Source of the DNA: Ascidia mentula
Taxonomy: Eukaryota; Chordata; Ascidiacea; Phlebobranchia; Ascidiidae
Assembly (NCBI GenBank): GCA_947561715.1
Contig: OX387197.1
Location: 25,260,266-25,324,265, forward strand
Reading direction: 5' to 3'
DNA: 64,000 nucleotides
Positions 57,100 through 64,000 of the stretch are shown here, piece by piece. How positions within the stretch are numbered: the stretch's first letter is position 1; every line of letters begins with the position of its first letter. Position numbers and translations under genes: made by a program. The notes under the pieces are model-generated. The model saw nothing but the letters and a program-made list of their open reading frames with translations. It ran no database searches and was not told the origin of the DNA.

Positions 57100-57120
57100 G
57101 GTAAACCCCAGGGGTTTACC
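57100..57120. promoter_or_regulatory. Perfect 21-bp palindrome, copy 3
   Basis: Same arms as at 33133; about 650 nt upstream of the intact alpha gene at 57.8 kb. Confidence 0.4.
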
Positions 57121-57766
57121 ATGGGGTAAAACTTCAGACTCAGTCTGGGGCAAAGCAAAGATGTGGTCAGAAACTGTTCAATTTTCGTTTTTGGTGCTTG
57201 CTACTTATGTTCATCGTAAACGTGGTATGAAAGGTTTGTTTTGTTACAAAACAATACAAGGTTCATGCAACAAATCGAAAACAACGATTATCTTACACTT
57301 TACGGCACAATGCGATATATTGTTCGACTGAACTCACTAGTAACCGTTGGTCACATAAATGTCGAGGTTTGGCCGAAAAAGCAGAAAGGTTTGCTCCACA
57401 AATTCTGTTGAATGTCAGTCGACGTAGAGTTCCTTGTAACCGTACTGAAGTGAATAGCTTTGCTACGCTAAGCTGAGTATAAAGAAGCTTCTCGTTACCA
57501 TCCCTTGATGGAATGACAGTGATTTCGCAGCGACGAAAGTGAGGAGCAAGTTTGGTAAAAAGCTATGATATGCATTCGTTTCAAATTACGAAAGTTCGAT
57601 AGTATTAGCCTATATTTAAATCGTATTAAAATGTGCCTTTTTAAATGGGATTACGTAATTTCGGTTTGACTTTTTCAGCAGGAGAGATATAATTGTTTAC
57701 AGTTCACTACAATATTGCTAATAGCAACAACCGCAAAAAGTATTTCTGTATTTCAACCTGGACAAA

Positions 57767-58691
57767 ATGGATGAAAAACTGCTGTTTCGTTGTTCGGTGG
57801 GGTTCGCCTTTTTACAGTTAGCTTGGCCCATTATGATTCATCACCCTTTCGTGCATAATACAACGTAAGTATGTTTTTACAATTACATTTACTGGGCCGT
57901 CGAGCCCGAAGGCTTGCGATCTCTATACGTGTTGCACCACACGTTTTGAGTGGACCGGAAGACAGCTTAGGCGTTATGCTGTTTACCACCTATATATTTG
58001 TTAACAAAAAACCGCACATAATATGTGAACATATGTGCTGGTGTTAAAATTTAAAAAAAATTATTTAGTAAATCACACCTAATTCAATTTTAATTTTATT
58101 TTATTTGTTTTGCACAAAAATAACTTGAACGTGTATGCAAAAATAAATGGTTTGGGCACCGATAATACCATAAAGGTTATCGAATCAGGCTTCCATGTTT
58201 AAGGTGACACATAAAGTGCCATACAGTAATATCCAATCTACAGAAATAACTGAAACAATTTTTTGCAAGTTTGGGCAGAACATCACAAGAAAATCAGGTT
58301 TGTTGTTGGTTGGTCGCGATTGAAGCAATGTTTGGAATTTACTCTTTCTACAAAGTCTATAAGGAAATCTCACAAGTAATAAAAGAAGGAAAAGATTTGA
58401 ATAAAAAGTGGATGCTTATTTTGATATTTACAAACATGGCAGTGGGTAAGCAGATTTGATTCCGTTGTTGATTTAATATTCCTAAAAAACACAATACTTT
58501 TAGGTTTTACGACGTGGGGTTTTGATTCTAAAATGGAATATGGAGTTACTTTTCCTGTATTAGGTGGAATTTGGTATCGTCTGAAGCATTTCATTCTTTC
58601 TATTACATTCCTTATTTTTCAACATTGGGTTGAACTGAACACAAAATCAATTTCTATTTTGCCGACTACCACATGGAGATCTGAAAAATGA
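57767..58691 (+). CDS. Alpha-family small membrane protein (153 aa)
   Basis: Unrecognised family. Exons 57767-57864, 58270-58445 and 58504-58691. Exon 1: MDEKLLFRCSVGFAFLQLAW and PIMIHHPFVHNTT. Exon 2: VCCWLVAIEAMFGIYSFYKV, with a Glu in the second membrane segment but not the GxxxD motif of other members; then KKWMLILIFTNMAVG. Exon 3: FTTWGFDSK, WYRLKHFILSITFLIFQHW. Both introns have GT-AG ends and the usual phases. It is the intact counterpart of the broken copy at 31.3 kb, and the surrounding 1.5 kb is also shared. Confidence 0.76.
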
Positions 58692-59965
58692 CTATTTGTA
58701 ATCACATAAACTTAGAGGAAGTATTTAGTTATTATTAATTTGTAGCTATAGAGTAGGAAGTGACTGTGTTTATTTCAAACGAAACAATGAAATTTAAGCA
58801 ATATGTTTTTGAAAGTTGCTTCATGCTTGTTTCGCACAGCCTCGGTATTTGCTGCCCACTTTTGCATCAATTTCTGAAGAATTGCTAAATATGGTTTGTG
58901 AAGCTTATATTGATTGTGTTAAAAACAATATTTTCAAATTTGTCAAGGTTTTTCTCGAATAATTTTGTAATACCAATTTGGATATTTGCAATTGGCATAT
59001 TTCAGCGCAGAACAGCATGCAGATTACAAATACATGTAAAAGTTTGCGCACTTGACACCTGGCATATCCTTGTGCATAAATATTTCGCGTAAATCGTCAG
59101 TTCTCGTATATTTCTTTTCCACGTGTTATTGATTTCCTGTACGTGTAGAAGTAGACAGGTGTGTTCTGTGTACCCTAACACGCCCCAACAAAAATAGCTT
59201 TTGTGTGGTTCATACAAGTCTAGACAAACTCTGTTCACGTTCTTAACGGTAAGGAATGCGTTGTTAAAAAGGGGTTTGCCGAATAATGCATTTGCAAAAA
59301 GCTTTATTCCACATAATGCAGTGGATTTCTCGGATGAAAATACGACAATTAAACAAATTTACCTAGAAATTTATGAGGTAACTCTCGATCGGTTTACTTC
59401 TGGCGAAACCTGCGGCAATGTTTTTCAAGTGTTGGGGAAATATATCGATAGCAACGCTTTCGTTTAGTTTGACTTTTCGCATAATGCAGAACAAAATAAA
59501 TCGAATCTAACCACCTTGGTCATAGAAACGTCGAAGTTCATCACTTAAACTTAGAAGACTACATGTTTTTTTTGCGGCGTAGGTTTGTTTTGACCAAAAA
59601 ACACCTTTGGATGGTCTTGACACCTATTGTAAGCGAAAATGCTATGAGCGAAGCACCTCAAAAAATTTATCGGGGAAACACCAGGGGTTGACTTGGGGCA
59701 ACTTTAGATTCACCAAGGGTGAAAAGTCGCAGACAATAACTGTTTCATTTGATGCTCGTCAGCAACACTGCAAGGAAGGTGGCATTGATGGTTTTTGAAG
59801 CAGATGGCAAAGACGGGTGATAAGCCATAAAACTACTACATTGTCCAGTAATATTGGTGCAACTTTTAATCTCGTTGGGTGCAAAAACGCAAGGTTTTAA
59901 TTTTTCTTGTGTAGCAATCGAAAAGTGTTGGGTGGAAAGTGCGCAGAAACTATCAACTTTATAAC
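58692..59965. repeat. Array spacer, related to 32.2-33.0 and 43.8-44.7 kb
   Basis: Contains the CCTGTACGTGTAGAAG block (about 59136), a truncated type 1 element (about 59367) and a type 2 element (about 59665, GGGGAAACACC). No gene seen. Confidence 0.55.
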
Positions 59966-60597
59966 ATGGGCATCACCTGCTGGGCTGCATTGGGTAATGT
60001 AGCATTTGTTTTATCTGCGGTTTTTGCCGTGCTGCACGGTTGTGCTGCCTGTGGTCTTCATATATTGTCACATGAGTAAGTATTTGGTAAAATATGTTTT
60101 GTCTACCATTGTCTTTTTTGAAGTTGTATTTTATGGCAATACCTAAAAGTAAGTATTTTGATGAAACTTTCTAAATATGCATATACTTGTGGTTTACTTA
60201 AACCAAACGTGTTTGATTTATAGAGATAAGAATGATTCAAAGAGATGGTGTTGTTTGTTGCTCGTTGTTTTTTTCCTAAGCGGTCTGTATCTGTCTTTAC
60301 TCGTTTGTTTTTTCAACCGTAAGTCCATCGCTGCTGGTCGTAAGGTTGACGATGGTTTGATGAGCTTATCAGCACAAGTGAAGTTTTTTGAAGGTTAAGT
60401 GGTTATCCTCATCATTAACTAAAGATTTCCCTAAACTGTATTTTAATTTAGGTTTATGTTCGTGGTACTTCTGTCCATCGTCGAAGATACCGTTTTTATA
60501 TCACCTCGTCACTCCATTGACGTCGGCTATGATTCAACAAATGATCCGATGCTGCCACGGACCAAAACCTAGCATTCCTCTGCTTCCAGGTCCATAG
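59966..60597 (+). CDS. Beta-family small membrane protein (141 aa)
   Basis: Unrecognised family; the best-preserved beta gene. Exons 59966-60075, 60224-60393 and 60452-60597. Exon 1: MGITCWAALGN, then a membrane segment (AFVLSAVFAVLHGCAACGL) and HILSHE at the phase-2 junction. Exon 2: KRWCCLLLVVFFLSGLYLSL forms a second segment, followed by a basic loop (NRKSIAAGRK) and a weaker segment ending VKFFEG. Exon 3: LCSWYFCPSSK, HLVTPLTSAM, RCCHGPKP, ending LLPGP like the beta gene at 21.6 kb. The protein is Cys-rich. All junctions keep frame. Confidence 0.75.
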
Positions 60598-61693
60598 TTG
60601 CAACATGGACCAGACATTTCAATCTTTTTCTTAATTTTTTAAAATTACTGTTGTGTTATGTTACGCGACTTACCTGTAGCATAATCCGAAAAAAAATTTT
60701 CGCTTTAAAAAAACATTTGTGTGGTACTTTACTCTAGCGCACTCATTGGCCGTTGATAGTTCTTAATCGTCTATGGGCCTATGTACATACATGTTATACT
60801 GGAAACGAATAAATAATTTTTGACCTCAGATTATGGCACAATTTTAAGTTTTGCGTTCGGGAAATAAATTTTGCTTTAACATAGAAACTGACGATTCCCA
60901 ATGGGCGGAATAAATATTTCTGAAAATCTTTGTAGTGGTCTTGGTTTAAGAAAGTGTATAAAGCATCAACTTAGATTCTTGTGTGTGCGCGTCAGTACAG
61001 ACGAACGCACGACCAAGACCAAGCTACCAAGTCTGTTTTAACTTCTATTGTCATGTTAGTTCACAAAATAATTTTATTGCTGGTCCTAATCGTCAGTGGA
61101 TTTTAAACCCGTTCTAAAGCTCAGTGGCGTAATTTTACACTTGAGTTCGATTGAAGCGATTCGATTTCACGGATGAATAAACAACAGTTGGGTTAACCCG
61201 ATCGGTTAACTTGTTGTAACTTTATATAACCCTTGGCAGAAACAGTCAAGAATCTATCCTTCTATGTAGGATTAGTACTAGTAATCATTTTTTTGAGGTA
61301 ACCCCCCACCGGTTTACTTCTGGCGAAACTTAGTTTCGCCCTTGGCACAAAGCAGCTACAATTGCGCTGCAGAAAGCGGGGCGGAATAGAAAAATAAAAT
61401 AACAAATCTGTTTCGGGAATTACATTAACCCTTTGGCAAAGTATAAATTGTCAAGGAATGTAAGTGCCACACATCAAAAAGCTAACTTGCACATCAAGAC
61501 GAAGGACAAAGTTGACACTTAACTGGAAACTAGCCCTGTTTTATGACGTCAGACTCGACGCGAAATCAGAGACATGAATAATGTTGCACGCGAAAACGTT
61601 TAGAATCCACCGACTTGTACAATTAAAGTATTTGCAAAGTTATCACATACCACCTCGAAATCGGCTTAGCGCCCAATTGGATTTTTTGTAAAG
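60598..61693. other. Array spacer
   Basis: No gene seen. Type 1 element at about 61300-61385. From about 61505 it matches intron 1 of the 44.9-kb gene, and AAGGAATGTAAGTG at about 61454 may be the last trace of a deleted exon 1. Confidence 0.5.
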
Positions 61694-62125
61694 GTGCACA
61701 TCAAGTGATGGCTTCTGCTACTGGATTGTCACCGTTGCGACTTTAGTCGGATTAAGTTTTGACGGATTGACTTGCTGGCAAATCTTCCAAAGTATTTTGA
61801 ATGGAAAAGTCATTGACGAAATGTTTATAATTATTACAGCCATAATTAACATTATCGAAGGTGATGATATTTTGAATGGTTTCGCTGCTTTTCTGTTGTA
61901 AACTAAAGTTTGGCCGAAACACAACAATTTACCATAATACTTTCAGATTGTGTTACGTTTGTTGTTGATTCCGAAAGGAAGGCAACGGATATCATCTTTT
62001 GGTATTGCATGAAACATTTCGCTTATTTCATCATCTTAATTATCTGTCTCGCTATAGCCGTGTGTTGCAACAAAACAAATGATGCAAAAAAGTCAAAAAC
62101 ACTGATCAGTTGGAATGATTTGTAA
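61694..62125 (+). pseudogene. Alpha-family copy lacking exon 1
   Basis: Exon 2 (61694-61860; GLSFDGLTCWQIFQ, ending INIIEG) and exon 3 (61947-62125; VVDSERKATDII, WYCMKHF, CCNKTNDAKK, ending SWNDL) are open, correctly spliced and closest to the 44.9-kb gene. No ATG-bearing exon 1 with a donor was found in the 1.1 kb upstream; upstream similarity to the paralog starts only within intron 1. It may be dead, or it may borrow a first exon from upstream because the phases are compatible. Confidence 0.6.
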
Positions 62126-62356
62126 CGAATCCATAAAAACTTTTAATGTTGTTTATTCTTTTGAACCATAGTGAAGAAACTGATAATGTGTGTTTTAAAT
62201 GCTGTTTTAAACGAACAAAAAATCTATATTTTTAAGTATTTTTAAACTTGCCCAAACAATTGCACAGTAAGTGTAAAAACACCTGTGTGAATGTAATATT
62301 GTACATATAATATATGTATTGCATTTTTGTCTATAAACCTGTTTCCAATGTTTTAG

Positions 62357-62530
62357 AAACATGGTAATAAACGTACAGATCGACGGTTTAAAAAGATTCT
62401 CAAGACATTTATCAACGTTAGCAGAAAAGCAAACATTCATAAAGATATCTTTTCCACTGGTGTATGCAGCACACTCGGTAAAAACAATTCAGAAATCGCA
62501 ATTAACTCCACGTCGGTAAATTCAGAATAA
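62357..62530 (+). CDS. Possible 57-aa exon, function unknown
   Basis: Second open copy of the 46128 stretch, after the same CCAATGTTTTAG acceptor. It shares TDRRF and INVSRKANIHKDIFSTGVC and ends at TAA 62528. Differences from the 46.1-kb copy are about equally split between silent and replacement changes, so selection on protein is not evident. Confidence 0.3.
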   Translation, partial: KHGNKRTDRRFKKILKTFINVSRKANIHKDIFSTGVCSTLGKNNSEIAINSTSVNSE

Positions 62531-62848
62531 CATTAGAGGTAGCATATGCAACTGCAGGTCGCGCTTTATTGAATTTCGTGTGACTTGGGGACCTGACGTC
62601 ACGCCCCATTGAACCGCGTTTTGTGTTGAGACCACGTGATGTGTGTATGAACCATTTGAAGTCATATTTGATTCAGTTCCTGTTGGTGCAATGCTAAATA
62701 CTAAATATTGCGTGGAAGAAGTTTTACTTACGCACGTTCAGTTGTTCTATGAACATGCAGCTCATATACCGTATACGGTAGGTGTCAATATGTTCAATAT
62801 ATACCTTCAAAAGATCTCAAAGGAAATCTCCATTATGGGGGCTTGTCA

Positions 62849-64000
62849 TTACTTGTCATAGTATCAGAAATATAAAATTTACATCCATCAATTTAGAAAG
62901 GTATCACATGACATTGTAGGTCGCGGTTCATTGAATTACTTGTGAATCGAGGTCCTGGCGTCATGCCCCGTTGAACGCAGACTTGTGATTAGGTCACGTG
63001 ATGTGTTAATCGAGCCATTGCAACAATACAAGAAGATGGAGCGCGCGTTCAACTGCAAGCAAAGATGGTGATAACTGCAATTGGACTTTACCATATTATA
63101 CCGGAAGACAACATTACAAGTTTCGTACCCTATCTTTCCACGAAAAACAAAATCCAAATGTCACTTGTATATAGGGTGTGTTGGTTGGCGGCGCCATCGA
63201 ATCCTGGTAACATGTTGCCGTGTAAGTTCGTTGTATAGACTTAACAGTCTGGTGAGAATCTGAACACTACATAACAGCAAGAGTGCAGCCCACAAAAAAA
63301 CTATGCTTATTCATGTGTGACGGTGAGCTTGACAGAACTATCAGTTTGCATGGCAGAGAAATATGCTTCAGGAATATGCGGCATTATTTAAATTTGGGGC
63401 TTGGGCATTCAACATTAAAGCTAGACGAAACGCATAAATAATAGCAATTGACGAACTGTATAGAACACGTGAATTCATTCCATGAGTTATGTAACCCGAT
63501 ATGTACTGATTGGTGAACAAAACTACGTTATATTAAGATTTAATATGCAATGTTCGTAAAGTTGTTCGCCCAACTTTAAATACTCTTACGCTGATAGCAG
63601 CAATCCACGACATCGTTAACACACATCCACCCACCCACGCACACACGCACACTAAAGACGGTGAGGGCTGAATTGCAGTCAAGCGTGACCCCTTCCCAAA
63701 TAGGATCGTTGCAGCAGCACGACTGACGACCACAAAATTTATAAACAAAAATATAACAAAAATAATGCCGAATCTACCTTGTGTTTCTTTCCAATGCCTA
63801 AACATTTAGGTAATAAATCAACATATTGGAAGTGACAAAATTCCCAACCACAGTTATTTGAATAGGCTTGACATTGCGATGTGTTTAATATGTTAGAAAA
63901 GGTTTTGAGAAGTTTAGTCTTAATTTTATGTGATCTTCATATTCCTATGAACAACGTAGAAACCACATTCAGACATGGAAAATTTGCCCTTTAAAATATT
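62849..64000 (+). repeat. Segmental duplication, copy 2, truncated by window end
   Basis: Nearly identical to 37225-38376. The window stops in CCCTTTAAAATATT, exactly where the first copy runs into the palindromic type 2 element, so another array unit probably follows. Confidence 0.85.

Noticed and set aside
61052-61105. Short hydrophobic frame starting MLVHKIILLL as a candidate first exon for the 61.7-kb copy
   Set aside because: It ends in a stop after 17 codons with no phase-2 GT donor, and lacks the family exon 1 ending.

Overview
This window looks like nuclear DNA of a chordate, most likely a tunicate of the Ciona type. That assignment is an inference from three things: compact AT-rich genes with short T-rich introns, two chordate-like housekeeping proteins of almost exactly vertebrate length, and a large lineage-specific gene array. 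All supported coding genes lie on the + strand and use GT-AG introns, with one GC-AG exception. I saw no rRNA, tRNA or CRISPR array.

Region 1 (about 1.4-13.4 kb) holds two housekeeping genes. The first is a 22-exon gene for coatomer subunit alpha (COPA, 1222 aa by my exon assembly). The second is a 5-exon gene for a Dus1-type tRNA-dihydrouridine synthase (DUS1L, 469 aa). Every exon junction of both keeps the reading frame.

Region 2 (about 13.8-62.1 kb) is the unusual part: a tandem array of about 15 small gene units encoding hydrophobic proteins of about 128-167 aa that I do not recognise. There are two related families, here called alpha and beta. Both have three coding exons with the same intron phases (exon 1 ends in phase 2, exon 2 in phase 1). 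Exon 1 carries one membrane segment, exon 2 carries one or two, and exon 3 carries another after a Trp/Lys-His motif. Most alpha members have a G-x-x-x-D motif inside the second membrane segment. Seven copies look intact: alpha at 15.9, 29.3, 40.2, 44.9 and 57.8 kb, and beta at 21.6 and 60.0 kb. Seven others carry visible lesions (frameshift, lost splice acceptor, deleted exon), and there is one orphan first exon. Five further alpha exon-1 relics lie upstream of other genes.

The DNA between the array genes is almost entirely duplicated material. It includes a perfect-looking 1192-bp tandem duplication (17.9-20.3 kb), an approximately 2.9-kb tandem beta unit (47-53 kb), and a near-identical 1.15+ kb block at 37.2 and 62.8 kb that runs off the window end. 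It also includes five copies of a ~700-bp spacer, a 51-bp minisatellite, a relic of the 3' end of DUS1L at 26.1 kb, and a probable solo LTR at 41.95-42.73 kb. A GC-rich element built around GGGG-AAA-CCCC recurs 0.3-0.8 kb upstream of nearly every array gene. It is the best candidate for a shared control region, although its spread could also simply reflect duplication of whole units.

Together the array looks like a rapidly evolving birth-and-death cluster of membrane proteins with interchangeable exon cassettes. Its function cannot be told from sequence alone.
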